64,000 nt of DNA from Taklimakanibacter albus (GCF_016595235.1 NZ_JAENHL010000008.1:1944624-2008623), one strand, 5' to 3'; counted from the stretch's first letter, positions 26,478 to 34,798 are shown. The notes: a model not told the origin generated them from the sequence alone. Program-made: numbers and translations.

Positions 26478-27584
26478 ATGGACGCGTCGCAGCCACGCGG
26501 GATCGAGATCGCCGCCCGGCGGCACGCACTCAGGATCGCACTTGCCGCGACGCTCGCCTTCACCATCGCCGAACTGGCCGATTGGGAATTCAGCTTCCTC
26601 GCCCCGATGCTCGCCGTTCAGTTTCTGGCGGCCTCTCGAAAAGCACCCGGATTCCTGCAAGGCGCCGCCGTCCCCCTCGTCATCCTGATCGCGACGTCGG
26701 TGGCGCTCGGCATCTCGACACTCACCTCGCTCACGCCGGTGGTTCTTCTGCTTCTGATCAGCCTGGTGATCTGCCTGAGCTTCTACGGCCAGCGGCGCGG
26801 CGCGCCCAGCGCCCTCATGCTGCTGATCCAGATCGCCTTCTGCTGCATTCCGGTGATCCATACGATCTCGTTCGATCTCGCCTGGCTGTTCATGACGGCG
26901 CTCATCCAAGGCAGCATCGCCGCGATCGTCACCGTCTGGATCATCTACTGGCTCATCCCGGCGCCCGCCATCGGTGACGCGAGCGCCACGCCGCCGCCCG
27001 CTCAGCCGGCTCACGAGCCGGTGCTGGCAGCACGCATCGCCTTGTCCGACACGCTTATCCTGCTTCCCGTCCTCGTCGCCTTCATCATGCGCGGCGACAT
27101 CGACAACATCATCGTCCTGATGATCGCGCTCAACCTGCTGCGCGCGGTGGAGCCGGAGCAGAGCGGCCGCATCGCGGCGGCGATCATCCTCGGCAATGTC
27201 GTCGGCGGCGCCGTGGGCGTACTCGCCTATCAATTCGTCGTCCTGGGCGGCAGCCTCGTCTTCTTCGTCCTCATCGTCCTGGCGCTGGGCCTGTGGTTCG
27301 GCGAGCGGATCGCGATCGGCGGACCGAAGGCGCCCGTCTATGCCATCGCCTTTGCGACCTTCCTGCTGATCCTCGGCCTCGGCGTCGCACCGCTCCCCGG
27401 CGGCTCGGAAGAGCTGTTCGCGACCCGCATCATCAAAATTCTCCTGGCGAGCGCCTATACGATCGGCGCCTTGAGCCTCGTCGCGCATCTGCGCCGGCTC
27501 AAAGGCCCTGCCAGCCCCGCCATAAAGTTAAGAGCGCCGCCGCGATCAGAAGCAGCCCGGCAACGCGGCCCGACCAGATGGTGA
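26478..27584 (+). CDS. DUF2955/FUSC-like aromatic-acid-exporter-type membrane protein
   Basis: This 368-residue integral membrane protein is arranged as two blocks of hydrophobic helices (about residues 15-165 and 190-345) around a Pro/Ala-rich linker (SATPPPAQPAHEP). This pattern, with PMLAVQFLAASRKAP near the start, fits DUF2955, a relative of the FUSC/AaeB exporters. Members pair with HlyD proteins, and the upstream gene is 1 nt away. The C-terminal 25 residues are basic and overlap the convergent lysE gene by 86 bp, so the real end of the conserved fold is earlier. The exported compound cannot be inferred. Confidence 0.82.
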   Translation: MDASQPRGIEIAARRHALRIALAATLAFTIAELADWEFSFLAPMLAVQFLAASRKAPGFLQGAAVPLVILIATSVALGISTLTSLTPVVLLLLISLVICLSFYGQRRGAPSALMLLIQIAFCCIPVIHTISFDLAWLFMTALIQGSIAAIVTVWIIYWLIPAPAIGDASATPPPAQPAHEPVLAARIALSDTLILLPVLVAFIMRGDIDNIIVLMIALNLLRAVEPEQSGRIAAAIILGNVVGGAVGVLAYQFVVLGGSLVFFVLIVLALGLWFGERIAIGGPKAPVYAIAFATFLLILGLGVAPLPGGSEELFATRIIKILLASAYTIGALSLVAHLRRLKGPASPAIKLRAPPRSEAARQRGPTRW

Positions 27585-28134
27585 AGGCCGGGCTGCCGGC
27601 CATCGCATTGCGCCCGGCGGCCGCCATGAGGCCCAGACCGCCATAAACGGCGAACTGCACCGCCGCCACCATGATGCCGATCACCAGCGCCTGCGACCAC
27701 AAGGGGCCGAAAGCCGGCCTGATGAATTGCGGATAGACGGCAAGCACGAACAGCCAGGCCTTGGGATTGAGGATGCAGGTGACGACGGCCTGGGCGAAAA
27801 TTGTCAGGAGCGAGCGCGCGCTGCTCCCGTCGACCTTCCCCATCACGATGCTGCTGCGGGCCAGCGTCACACCGATCCAGATCATATAAAGCGCGCCGGC
27901 GATCAGCATCGGGGCATAGATCTGCGGCACCAGCTGGCTCATGCCGACGACCGCGAAAACCCCGAAAGCAGTGTGGAAGGCGCCGCCGGCCATGATGCCG
28001 AAAGTGGCGGTGAGACCGGCCTTGCGGCCGCCGGTCAATGCATTGGCCATCACATAGATCATGTCCATGCCCGGCACGATGATGATGCCGGCGAGCAGGA
28101 TGAAGAAGATCCACAAAGCTTCGGGATAGGTCAT
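27499..28134 (-). CDS. LysE/RhtB family amino-acid exporter
   Basis: This 211-residue inner-membrane protein has about six hydrophobic segments. The LysE-family motif is present as IIVPGMDMIYVMANALTGGR followed by KAGLTATFGIMAGGAFH. The second motif is VTCILNPKAWLFVLAVYPQF, with the NPK signature. Family members export amino acids or derivatives such as homoserine lactones. I chose the ATG at 28134 over a TTG seven codons upstream because GGTGGA precedes it. It diverges from the WYL regulator at 28333, which may control it, and overlaps the DUF2955 gene tail to tail. Confidence 0.88.
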   Translation of the reverse strand: MTYPEALWIFFILLAGIIIVPGMDMIYVMANALTGGRKAGLTATFGIMAGGAFHTAFGVFAVVGMSQLVPQIYAPMLIAGALYMIWIGVTLARSSIVMGKVDGSSARSLLTIFAQAVVTCILNPKAWLFVLAVYPQFIRPAFGPLWSQALVIGIMVAAVQFAVYGGLGLMAAAGRNAMAGSPAFTIWSGRVAGLLLIAAALLTLWRGWQGL

Positions 28135-28211
28135 ATAGAGTCCACCGTTTCTCAATCAGTCTCGGCGGGCTATAAGACCGGCCAATGGCCAGGGCAGTGT
28201 CAGTTGCGGCA

Positions 28212-28260
28212 GCGCGGGATGCGAAAAAGTGGACACCGGTTTTTCGCAGGAATCCCGCGC
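28212..28260. repeat. palindromic intergenic repeat (GCGCGGGAT-GCGAAAAA hairpin)
   Basis: GCGCGGGAT (28212-28220) pairs with ATCCCGCGC (28252-28260), and GCGAAAAA (28221-28228) pairs with TTTTTCGC (28240-28247), around an 11-nt loop. This closely resembles dispersed palindromes familiar from rhizobial intergenic DNA. Confidence 0.7.
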
Positions 28261-28275
28261 TAACAGATAAGGATC

Positions 28276-28323
28276 GATCGCGTTCATGAGTTTGGGTTGA
28301 ATCAACCCAAACTCATCGCGATC
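28276..28323. repeat. 48-bp near-perfect palindrome upstream of the WYL regulator
   Basis: ATGAGTTTGGGTTGA (28286-28300) is the exact inverse of TCAACCCAAACTCAT (28302-28316) around a single base. The stem extends through GATCGCG (28276-28282) and CGCGATC (28317-28323) after a 3-nt bulge on one side. It ends 9 bp before the regulator start codon. It could be an operator or part of a dispersed repeat. Confidence 0.75.
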
Positions 28324-28332
28324 TTGTGGACC

Positions 28333-29025
28333 ATGCGGAAAGCATCGAGGCTCTTTGAGATCATCCAGATCCTCCGGGTGGCGAAACGGCCGGTGACGGC
28401 GGCGGTCATCGCCGAACGGCTCGAGGTCACGGTGCGCTCGATCTATCGCGATATCGGCGCCCTCCAGGCGATGCGGGTGCCGATCGATGGCGAGCGCGGC
28501 ATCGGCTACATCATCCGCCCGGGCTTCGACCTGCCGCCCTTGATGTTCACCATCGAGGAGACCGAGGCGGTCGTGCTGGGACTGGCCTTGATCGAGCGCA
28601 CCGGCGACAAGGAGCTCACGGCGGCGGCGAAGAAAGTGAAGCAGAAGATCGCCGCGGCGGTGCCCGCCCCCTTGCGCCAGCTGGTGTCGGCGGGCGCGCT
28701 GCATGCCTGGGGACCGATCGCGCCCCAGCCCGCCAATGTCGATTTCACACTGCTGCGGCGGGCGATCCGCGAGGAGGAGAAGCTCGAGCTCGCTTATCGC
28801 GACGAGCAGGGCAAGCTCACGACGCGCGTCATCCGGCCCTTGGCGCTCATCTATTATCTCGATGCCGCGATGATCGTCGCCTGGTGTGAATTGCGCAAGG
28901 CGATCCGCAATTTCCGCCTCGACCGTACGCAGGACTGCAAGGCGACGGGGGCGTATTTCCGCAATGAGGGCGACAAGCTCAGGGATCTGTGGATGGCCGG
29001 CTGGAAGACGAAGCCGGCGGAGTGA
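28333..29025 (+). CDS. YafY-type transcriptional regulator with HTH and WYL domains
   Basis: This 230-residue protein starts with a HTH_11-type winged helix (RLFEIIQILRVAKRPVTAAV, LEVTVRSIYRDIGALQ). A WYL domain follows at about residues 125-195; its WYL-type motif reads YYLDAAMIVAWCELRKAIR, and FRLDRT follows. WYL domains sense small molecules or nucleic-acid fragments. The start at 28333 has no good ribosome binding site, and the long palindrome just upstream could hide the initiation region. The divergent LysE exporter is the natural candidate target. Confidence 0.88.
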   Translation: MRKASRLFEIIQILRVAKRPVTAAVIAERLEVTVRSIYRDIGALQAMRVPIDGERGIGYIIRPGFDLPPLMFTIEETEAVVLGLALIERTGDKELTAAAKKVKQKIAAAVPAPLRQLVSAGALHAWGPIAPQPANVDFTLLRRAIREEEKLELAYRDEQGKLTTRVIRPLALIYYLDAAMIVAWCELRKAIRNFRLDRTQDCKATGAYFRNEGDKLRDLWMAGWKTKPAE

Positions 29026-29058
29026 TGCAGCTACACCTCGCCCCTCGAAGAGGGGTTA

Positions 29059-29209
29059 GGAGGGTGAGGGGCATCCCTGTTACCCATTTCTGACTAATGC
29101 AACTTTTGCGGTAGACCCGCTTTTCGTTGCACCAAGGGACCGGGTGCCCCTCACCTTCCCATTGCTGCGCAATGGGCCCCTCCCTCTCCCCGCTCTCGCG
29201 GGGCGAGGG
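29059..29209. repeat. second copy of the CTCTCCCC-type intergenic element
   Basis: This stretch aligns with 6187-6340 at roughly 80 percent by eye. Shared blocks include GGAGGGTGAGGGGCATCCCT, GTTACCC, CCCCTCACC, CCCATTGCT and GCAATGGGCCCCTCCCTCTC. It contains several hairpins, and no ORF is supported. The whole 29026-29243 gap holds nothing else I can identify. Confidence 0.8.
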
Positions 29210-29243
29210 GAAGAGCCGCCTCACTTCTCAGAGGTGTGATCTT

Positions 29244-29945
29244 TTAGAACTTCTCCACCCAGGGGCGGACCTCGAGCTCCCAGCTCCAGGCGCTGCGGGG
29301 CTGCATCAGGATGTCGAGATAGGAGCGCGCGATGGCGTCGGGATCGAGCATGCTGTCGGGCTTGTCGGCGGGCTCGCTGCGGCCGGGATTGCGGATGGCG
29401 CCGTCGATGACGAAATGGGCGACATGGATGCCCTGCGGTCCCAGTTCCCGCGCCATGCTTTGGGCGAGGCCGCGAAGGGCGAATTTACCCATCGCGAAGG
29501 GGGCGGAGAGCGGATAGCCCTTGATGCTGGCGGTGGCGCCGGTGAACAGGATGGCGCCGGAGCCCTGCTTCACCATGCGCCGGGCCGCCTGCTGGCCGAC
29601 CAGGAAACCACCATAGGCGGTGACGGCGATGGCCTCGGCCACGTCCTCCGGGTCGAGGTCGACCAGGGGGCCGCGCAGCCGGCCGGAAGCGTTGTAGATG
29701 ACCACATCCGGGGGGCCCAAGGCCTTGTCGACCTCGGCGAACAGGGCTTCGACCTGGGCCGGATCGGCGGCGTCGCAGGCGAAGGTTTTCGCCCGGGTCT
29801 GGGCGGCAAGGCTGGCCAGCTTCTGGGGATTGCGGGCGGCGAGCCCCACTTTCAGCCCCTGCTCGGCCAGGAGCCGGGCCAGGGAAGCGCTCAGACCCGC
29901 GCCTGAGCCGATGATGAGGGCGGTGGTGAAGCGGAGCTTGGACAT
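29244..29945 (-). CDS. short-chain dehydrogenase/reductase with Tyr-to-Phe active site
   Basis: This 233-residue Rossmann protein has a divergent cofactor motif, ALIIGSGAGLSASLARLL, in place of TGxxxGxG. The NxxG element is present as VIYNASGRLRGP. The position of the catalytic YxxxK reads FAMGK within SAPFAMGKFALRGLAQ, so Tyr is replaced by Phe while Lys is kept. The C-terminal half, with RELGPQGIHVAHFVIDGAI, is typical of a conserved proteobacterial subfamily. Without the Tyr, classical SDR oxidoreduction is doubtful, though other enzymatic or binding roles are possible. Its substrate is unknown and it has no operon partner. Confidence 0.85.
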   Translation of the reverse strand: MSKLRFTTALIIGSGAGLSASLARLLAEQGLKVGLAARNPQKLASLAAQTRAKTFACDAADPAQVEALFAEVDKALGPPDVVIYNASGRLRGPLVDLDPEDVAEAIAVTAYGGFLVGQQAARRMVKQGSGAILFTGATASIKGYPLSAPFAMGKFALRGLAQSMARELGPQGIHVAHFVIDGAIRNPGRSEPADKPDSMLDPDAIARSYLDILMQPRSAWSWELEVRPWVEKF

Positions 29946-30035
29946 GGGGCCTCCCTTGCCTATGGTGGTTCCCGAATGTGGGGCCGGCGGGCTCCCTCCG
30001 GCAAGTCATGCCGTTAGGTCATATCAGCAGCCCGC

Positions 30036-30063
30036 TTGCATTTTCCTTGGGCTTCCGTCATAA
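30036..30063 (+). promoter_or_regulatory. possible promoter for rpmI-rplT
   Basis: TTGCAT (30036-30041) and TCATAA (30058-30063) are spaced by 16 nt, about 80 bp before rpmI and just upstream of the leader hairpin. This is a plausible but not strong sigma-70-type match. Confidence 0.35.
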
Positions 30064-30077
30064 CCCGGCCCGTTCAA

Positions 30078-30118
30078 ACCGCCTGGCCTGTAAAGGGCAT
30101 GCCAGGGCGGTCTTTTAT
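30078..30118 (+). terminator. terminator-like leader hairpin (attenuator candidate) before rpmI
   Basis: ACCGCCTGGC (30078-30087) pairs with GCCAG-G-GCGGT (30101-30111), with one bulged G. It is followed by CTTTTATT, 22 nt before the rpmI start codon. This is a terminator shape placed inside the leader. The L35-L20 operons of other bacteria are autoregulated by L20 binding their leaders, so an attenuation role is plausible. Confidence 0.6.
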
Positions 30119-30140
30119 TGTGCACCGAAAGGATAGCGAA

Positions 30141-30341
30141 ATGCCCAAAATGAAGACGAAGTCGTCGGCCAAGAAGCGATTCAAGGTCACGGCGAACGGC
30201 CGCATCAAGGCCGGCCAGGCCGGCAAGCGCCACGGCATGATCAAGCGCAGCAACAAGCAGATCCGTAACCAGCGGGGCTCCATGATTCTGGCCGAGGGCG
30301 ATGAGCGCTTGGTCAAGATTCATATGCCTTATGCCCGCTAA
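30141..30341 (+). CDS. rpmI: 50S ribosomal protein L35
   Basis: This 66-residue very basic protein has the L35 signature [20 protein letters not shown] at its start, and [19 protein letters not shown]. The ATG is preceded by AAAGGA at a normal distance. rplT follows after 21 nt, the usual pairing. A terminator-like hairpin in the leader suggests regulation before this gene. Longer in-frame readings upstream would run through that hairpin and are not credible. Confidence 0.97.
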   Translation: MPKMKTKSSAKKRFKVTANGRIKAGQAGKRHGMIKRSNKQIRNQRGSMILAEGDERLVKIHMPYAR

Positions 30342-30362
30342 GCTGCTGCAAGGAGTTAAGAC

Positions 30363-30716
30363 ATGTCCCGCGTCAAGCGTGGTGTAACGGCCAGAGCCGC
30401 CCACAAGAAAGTCATCAAGAGCGCCGCCGGCTATTTCAGCCGCCGCAAGAACATCTTCCGCGTCGCCGTGCAGGCGGTGGAGAAGGCGCAACAGTATCAA
30501 TATCGCGACCGGCGCACCAAGAAGCGCAATTTCCGCGCTCTGTGGATCCAGCGCATCAATGCGGCGAGCCGCGAACTCGGCCTCACCTACGGCCGATTTA
30601 TCAACGGGCTCGGCAAGGCCGGTATCGAGATCGACCGCAAGGTTCTGGCTGATCTCGCCGTGCACGAGCCTCAGGCTTTCGCTGCTCTCGTCGACAAGGC
30701 GAAAGCGGCTCTCTGA
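30363..30716 (+). CDS. rplT: 50S ribosomal protein L20
   Basis: This 117-residue protein is a full-length L20. It has a basic extended N-terminus, [20 protein letters not shown], then [20 protein letters not shown] and the globular C-terminal part [21 protein letters not shown]20 is required early in 50S assembly and in several bacteria represses its own operon by binding the mRNA. It ends just ahead of a large hairpin terminator that separates it from pheS. Confidence 0.97.
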   Translation: MSRVKRGVTARAAHKKVIKSAAGYFSRRKNIFRVAVQAVEKAQQYQYRDRRTKKRNFRALWIQRINAASRELGLTYGRFINGLGKAGIEIDRKVLADLAVHEPQAFAALVDKAKAAL

Positions 30717-30740
30717 GCCTCGTCAGCATCCATCGGTTCG

Positions 30741-30790
30741 GGCCGGGCTTTCGCTGGCGCTTCACGAAGCGTCATCGGCCCGGCCTTTTT
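30741..30790 (+). terminator. terminator between rplT and pheS
   Basis: GGCCGGGC (30741-30748) and GCCCGGCC (30778-30785) enclose an inner GCGCTTC/GAAGCGT hairpin and are followed by TTTTT. It can end rplT transcription or attenuate read-through into pheST, whose start lies 19 nt further on. Confidence 0.85.
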
Positions 30791-30808
30791 CGTTGAAAGA
30801 CCCAAAAG

Positions 30809-31879
30809 ATGAGTCTGCAAAACCTCGAACAATCGCTGATCGACGGCATCACCAGCGCCGCGGATGAAACCGAGCTCGAATCCTTGCGCGTTTCGGCGCT
30901 GGGCAAGAAGGGCGCCATTTCCGAGCGCATGAAGACGCTGGGCGGCATGGCGCCGGAAGAGCGCAAGACGGCGGGCGCCGAGCTCAACGCGCTCAAGGAC
31001 AAGATCACCGAGGCGCTCTCGGCGCGCAAGTCAGCGCTCCAGGCCAAGACGCTGGAAGCCCGGCTCGTCACCGAAAAGGTCGACGTCACGCTGCCGGCGC
31101 GGCCCGAAGCGCAAGGCTCGATCCATCCGGTGAGCCAGGTGTGGGAAGAAGTGGTGCAGATCTGGGGCGATCTGGGCTTCTCCGTCGCCGAAGGTCCGCA
31201 TATCGAAAACGATTTCTACAATTTCACCGCGCTCAACATTCCGCCCGAGCATCCGGCGCGCCAGGAGCACGACACCTTCTATCTGCAGCCCAAGGCCGAC
31301 GGGTCGCGCATGTTGCTGCGCACCCACACTTCGCCGGTGCAGATCCGCTCGATGCTGGAAAGCAAGCCGCCGATCCGCATCATCGCGCCGGGGCGCACTT
31401 TCCGCTCGGATTCGGACCAGACCCATACGCCGATGTTCCACCAGATCGAAGGTCTCGTCATCGACGAAGAGACGCATCTGGGCCATCTCAAATGGGCGCT
31501 CGCCGAATTCTGTAAGGCGTTCTTCGAGATCGACGACGTCAAGATGCGCTTCCGCGCCTCGCATTTCCCGTTCACCGAGCCGTCGATGGAAATCGACATC
31601 AACTGCTCATGGGAAGGCGGCCAGGTGAAGATCGGCGAAGGCTCTTCCTGGCTCGAGATTCTCGGCAGCGGCATGGTGCATCCGAGCGTGATCAAGGCCG
31701 GCGGCCTCGATCCTGAGCGTTATCAGGGCTGGGCCTTCGGCATGGGGCTCGACCGCATCGCCATGCTCAAATACGGAATCCCCGATCTGCGCGCCTTCTT
31801 CGAGGCCGATCTGCGCTGGCTGCGCCATTACGGCTTCCGCTCGCTCGCTGTTCCCACTCTCGCCGGAGGGCTCTCCTGA
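30809..31879 (+). CDS. pheS: phenylalanine-tRNA ligase alpha subunit
   Basis: PheS carries the class II catalytic core of the heterotetrameric enzyme that charges tRNA-Phe. The 356 residues comprise an N-terminal coiled-coil tRNA-binding arm (about 1-90) and the catalytic domain. Motif 2 is [19 protein letters not shown] and motif 3 [14 protein letters not shown]. The [14 protein letters not shown] loop is also present. The start codon lies 19 nt after a terminator hairpin, suggesting attenuated transcription from rplT or a hidden promoter. The stop overlaps the pheT start as TGATG. Confidence 0.97.
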   Translation: MSLQNLEQSLIDGITSAADETELESLRVSALGKKGAISERMKTLGGMAPEERKTAGAELNALKDKITEALSARKSALQAKTLEARLVTEKVDVTLPARPEAQGSIHPVSQVWEEVVQIWGDLGFSVAEGPHIENDFYNFTALNIPPEHPARQEHDTFYLQPKADGSRMLLRTHTSPVQIRSMLESKPPIRIIAPGRTFRSDSDQTHTPMFHQIEGLVIDEETHLGHLKWALAEFCKAFFEIDDVKMRFRASHFPFTEPSMEIDINCSWEGGQVKIGEGSSWLEILGSGMVHPSVIKAGGLDPERYQGWAFGMGLDRIAMLKYGIPDLRAFFEADLRWLRHYGFRSLAVPTLAGGLS

Positions 31880-34287
31880 TGAAATTCACCCTCTCCTGGC
31901 TCAAGGATCATCTCGACACCGAGGCCACCCTCGACCAGATCGTCGACGGCCTGATCGGCGTCGGCCTCGAGGTCGAAGCGGTCGAGGACAAGTCGAAGGG
32001 GCTCGCCCCTTTCACCGTCGCTTATGTGAAGGAAGCGCGCCAGCATCCCAATGCCGACCGCCTGCGCGTCTGCGACGTCCTGACCCGCTCCGGCATGGTC
32101 CAGGTCGTGTGCGGCGCGCCCAATGCCAAGACCGGCATGAAGGCGATCTTCGCGCCGCCCGGCGCCTATATTCCCGGCACCAAGATCACGCTCGAAAAGG
32201 GCGTCATCCGCGGCGTCGAATCGAACGGCATGCTGGTCTCGGAGCGCGAGCTTTTGCTCTCCGACGAGCATGACGGCATCATAGAGCTCGACAAGACGGC
32301 GCCGATCGGCTCATCGGCGGCGGATGCCTTGGGCCTCTCCGATCCGATGATCTATATCAAGGTCACGCCGAACCGCCCGGATGCGCTCGGCATCCACGGC
32401 ATCGCGCGCGATCTCGCCGCCAAGGGCCTCGGCACGCTGAAGCCGATCAAGATTCCGGCCATCGCCGGCAAGTTCAAATCGCCGATCGGCGTGTCTTTGA
32501 TCTTCGATGGCGGCGATGTCAGCCCCTGCCCGCTTTTCGTCGGGCGCTATATCAAGGACGTCAAGAACGGCCCGTCGCCGAAATGGCTGCAGAACCGGCT
32601 GAAGGCGATCGGGCTCCGGCCGATCTCGGCCCTGGTCGACGTCACCAACTACATCACCTTCACCTATGGCCGGCCGCTGCATGTGTTCGATGCCGACAAG
32701 ATCAAGGGCTCGATCCATGCCCGGCTCGCCAAGCGTGGCGAATATCTGCGCGCGCTCGACGGCAAGACCTATTGGCTCGACGCCAATATGACGGTCATCG
32801 CCGATGAACGCCGCCCGGAAGCCCTGGGCGGCATCATGGGCGGCGAGGAATCGGGCGTATCGGACAAGACCGTCAATGTCTTCCTCGAATCCGCTTACTT
32901 CGACGCGCTGCGCACCGCGGCCACCGGGCGCAAGCTCGGCGTCCAGTCCGATGCGCGCTACCGTTTCGAGCGCGGCGTCGATCCGGCCTTCACGCAGACG
33001 GGCGCCGAGCTCGGCACCGAGATGATCCTCGAGCTGTGTGGCGGTGAACCCTCCGAGCTCGTCGTCGCCGGCCATGTGCCGGACACACAGCGCAGCTATC
33101 TCCTGCGGCGCCGGCGCGTCGCCAATCTCGGCGGCGTCGAGGTCTCGGAAGCCCAGCAGAAGGAAATCCTGACCGCGCTCGGCTTCGAGGTGACGGAGAA
33201 GCCGGACGGCCTTCTCTGCGCCGTGCCGTCCTGGCGGCCGGATGTCCATGGCGAGGCCGATCTCGTCGAGGAAGTCTGCCGCATCTACGGGCTCGACAAT
33301 GTGCCCTTCGCCGAGATGCCCAGGCTGTCGCCGATCGCCAAGCCGGTGCTGAGCCCGCTGCAGCGACGCATGATCCAGGCGCGGCGCACGCTCGCCTCGC
33401 GCGGCCTCAATGAAGCCGTCACCTGGTCGTTCCTGCCCGAGGCGCATGCGCGTCTCTTCAACAACGGCCAGCGCAACCGCGACCTCGTGCTCGCCAATCC
33501 GATCTCGTCGGAGCTTTCCGACATGCGGCCGTCGCTGCTCGCCAATCTCATCGCGGCGACGGGACGCAACATGGCGCGCGGCTTCCAGGACGTGGCGCTG
33601 TTCGAGGTGGGCCAGGCCTATGCGGGTGATAAGCCCGAGGATGAAACCCTGCGCGCTGCCGGCACGCGGCGCGGCGATGTCGTGCCGCGCAACTGGCAAG
33701 GCGGCCAGCGCGCCGTCGACGTGTTCACCGCCAAGGCCGACGCGCTGGCGGTGCTCGAAGCGGCAGGCGCACAGGTCCAGACCATGCAGGTCGTGGCGGA
33801 GGCGCCCTCCTGGTATCATCCCGGCCGTTCCGGCACGATCCAGATGGGCCCGCAGAACAAACTTGCGACCTTCGGCGAGATCCATCCACGCATCCTGGCG
33901 GAAATGGACGTGAAGGGCCCGCTGGTCGCCTTCGAGGTCAATCTCAGCGCCATACCGGGCACCAAGACGAGAACCAGCACCCGCGCCGCGCTGAAGGCTT
34001 CCGATCTCATGGCGCTCAAGCGCGACTTCGCCTTCGTCGTCGATGAGGCGATCGAGGCCGACAAGATCGTCAAGGCGGCCAAGGGCGCCGACAAGCAGCT
34101 CGTCTCCGATGTCGTGGTGTTCGACCGCTTCGCCGGCGGCACGCTCGAAGCCGGCAAGGCGTCGCTTGCCATCGAGGTGACGATCCAGCCGCGCGAGAAG
34201 ACGCTGACCGAGGAAGAGATCGAGGCCCTGTCGCAGAAGATCGTGGCGCAGGTCCACAAGGCGACCGGCGGCGTGCTGCGGAGCTGA
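31879..34287 (+). CDS. pheT: phenylalanine-tRNA ligase beta subunit
   Basis: This 802-residue subunit has the full bacterial domain set. The N-terminal B1 is followed by the EMAP-like tRNA-binding B2 domain at about residues 39-150 (HPNADRLRVCDVL, VVCGAPNAKTGMKAIFAPPG). Next come the B3/B4 editing domain (about 210-390, with ALVDVTNYITFTYGRPLHVF), B5 (about 400-475), the catalytic-like B6/B7, and the C-terminal FDX-ACB domain (about 705-800, LMALKRDFAFVVDE). Start-stop overlap with pheS supports equal synthesis of both subunits. A repeat element follows its stop rather than a simple terminator. Confidence 0.97.
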   Translation: MKFTLSWLKDHLDTEATLDQIVDGLIGVGLEVEAVEDKSKGLAPFTVAYVKEARQHPNADRLRVCDVLTRSGMVQVVCGAPNAKTGMKAIFAPPGAYIPGTKITLEKGVIRGVESNGMLVSERELLLSDEHDGIIELDKTAPIGSSAADALGLSDPMIYIKVTPNRPDALGIHGIARDLAAKGLGTLKPIKIPAIAGKFKSPIGVSLIFDGGDVSPCPLFVGRYIKDVKNGPSPKWLQNRLKAIGLRPISALVDVTNYITFTYGRPLHVFDADKIKGSIHARLAKRGEYLRALDGKTYWLDANMTVIADERRPEALGGIMGGEESGVSDKTVNVFLESAYFDALRTAATGRKLGVQSDARYRFERGVDPAFTQTGAELGTEMILELCGGEPSELVVAGHVPDTQRSYLLRRRRVANLGGVEVSEAQQKEILTALGFEVTEKPDGLLCAVPSWRPDVHGEADLVEEVCRIYGLDNVPFAEMPRLSPIAKPVLSPLQRRMIQARRTLASRGLNEAVTWSFLPEAHARLFNNGQRNRDLVLANPISSELSDMRPSLLANLIAATGRNMARGFQDVALFEVGQAYAGDKPEDETLRAAGTRRGDVVPRNWQGGQRAVDVFTAKADALAVLEAAGAQVQTMQVVAEAPSWYHPGRSGTIQMGPQNKLATFGEIHPRILAEMDVKGPLVAFEVNLSAIPGTKTRTSTRAALKASDLMALKRDFAFVVDEAIEADKIVKAAKGADKQLVSDVVVFDRFAGGTLEAGKASLAIEVTIQPREKTLTEEEIEALSQKIVAQVHKATGGVLRS

Positions 34288-34316
34288 GCAAGCTAGCCTG
34301 CTCCCAGAAATTTCCC

Positions 34317-34452
34317 TTCTCCCGTTGCGAAGCAATGGGAGAAGGTGCCCGAAGGGCGGATGAGGGCTCTTCTGCAAGAGCTACGGAACGTCTTAAGAGC
34401 CCTCACCCGGCCTTCGGCCACCCTCTCCCATCCTGCGGACGGGAGAGGGGGA
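34317..34452. repeat. palindromic CTTCTCCC-type intergenic element
   Basis: The stretch begins with a CTTCTCCCGTTGC/GCAATGGGAGAAG hairpin (34317-34345). Then TGAGGGCTCTT (34361-34371) is exactly inverted by AAGAGCCCTCA (34395-34405), and the element ends with CTCTCCC/GGGAGAG. It fills the gap between convergent pheT and the phosphatase-like gene and may act as their terminator. Confidence 0.7.
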
Positions 34453-34474
34453 AAATGCCCGAGAGCCACCGCAT

Positions 34475-34798
34475 TCACGGCAAATAGCGCGACACCCTCG
34501 TCTCGAGCAGGCGGACGAGCATCGGGTCCATGAATTCGAACTCGTCCGGAATATCGAGGCAGATGACGCGCGCTTTCTTCAGCGATGCGCGGAAACGCTG
34601 CTGCAGCTTGTTACGGTGCGTCTTCTCCATCACGAAAATGATATCGGCCCATTCGACGAGTTCCGCGGTGAGCGGAGTGTCGGCGTCGTGATTGGTGCCT
34701 GCCGAGGCGACCTCGATATCGGGGCGGCGCGAGAAGACCTGCTCGGCGGTCGGACTGCGCAAGCGATTCTGGCTGCAGACGAAGAGAACGTTTTTCAT
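34475..34798 (-). CDS. low-molecular-weight protein tyrosine phosphatase-like protein
   Basis: This 107-residue protein carries the CX5R phosphate loop as VCSQNRLRSPTAE, with Cys8 and Arg14. Canonical LMW-PTPs have CxGNxCRSP, so two loop residues differ. A candidate general acid lies in LDIPDEFEFMDP. The length is well below the ~150 residues of canonical enzymes, as in a compact predicted-phosphatase family. I chose the ATG at 34798 because it overlaps the stop of the upstream ATPase gene as ATGA. That coupling implies the two proteins act together. The substrate is unknown. Confidence 0.8.
   Translation of the reverse strand: MKNVLFVCSQNRLRSPTAEQVFSRRPDIEVASAGTNHDADTPLTAELVEWADIIFVMEKTHRNKLQQRFRASLKKARVICLDIPDEFEFMDPMLVRLLETRVSRYLP

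Noticed and set aside
32311-34377. 688-codon open frame antisense to pheT
   Set aside because: It lies wholly over the conserved pheT gene, has shadow-like composition and no recognisable domain.
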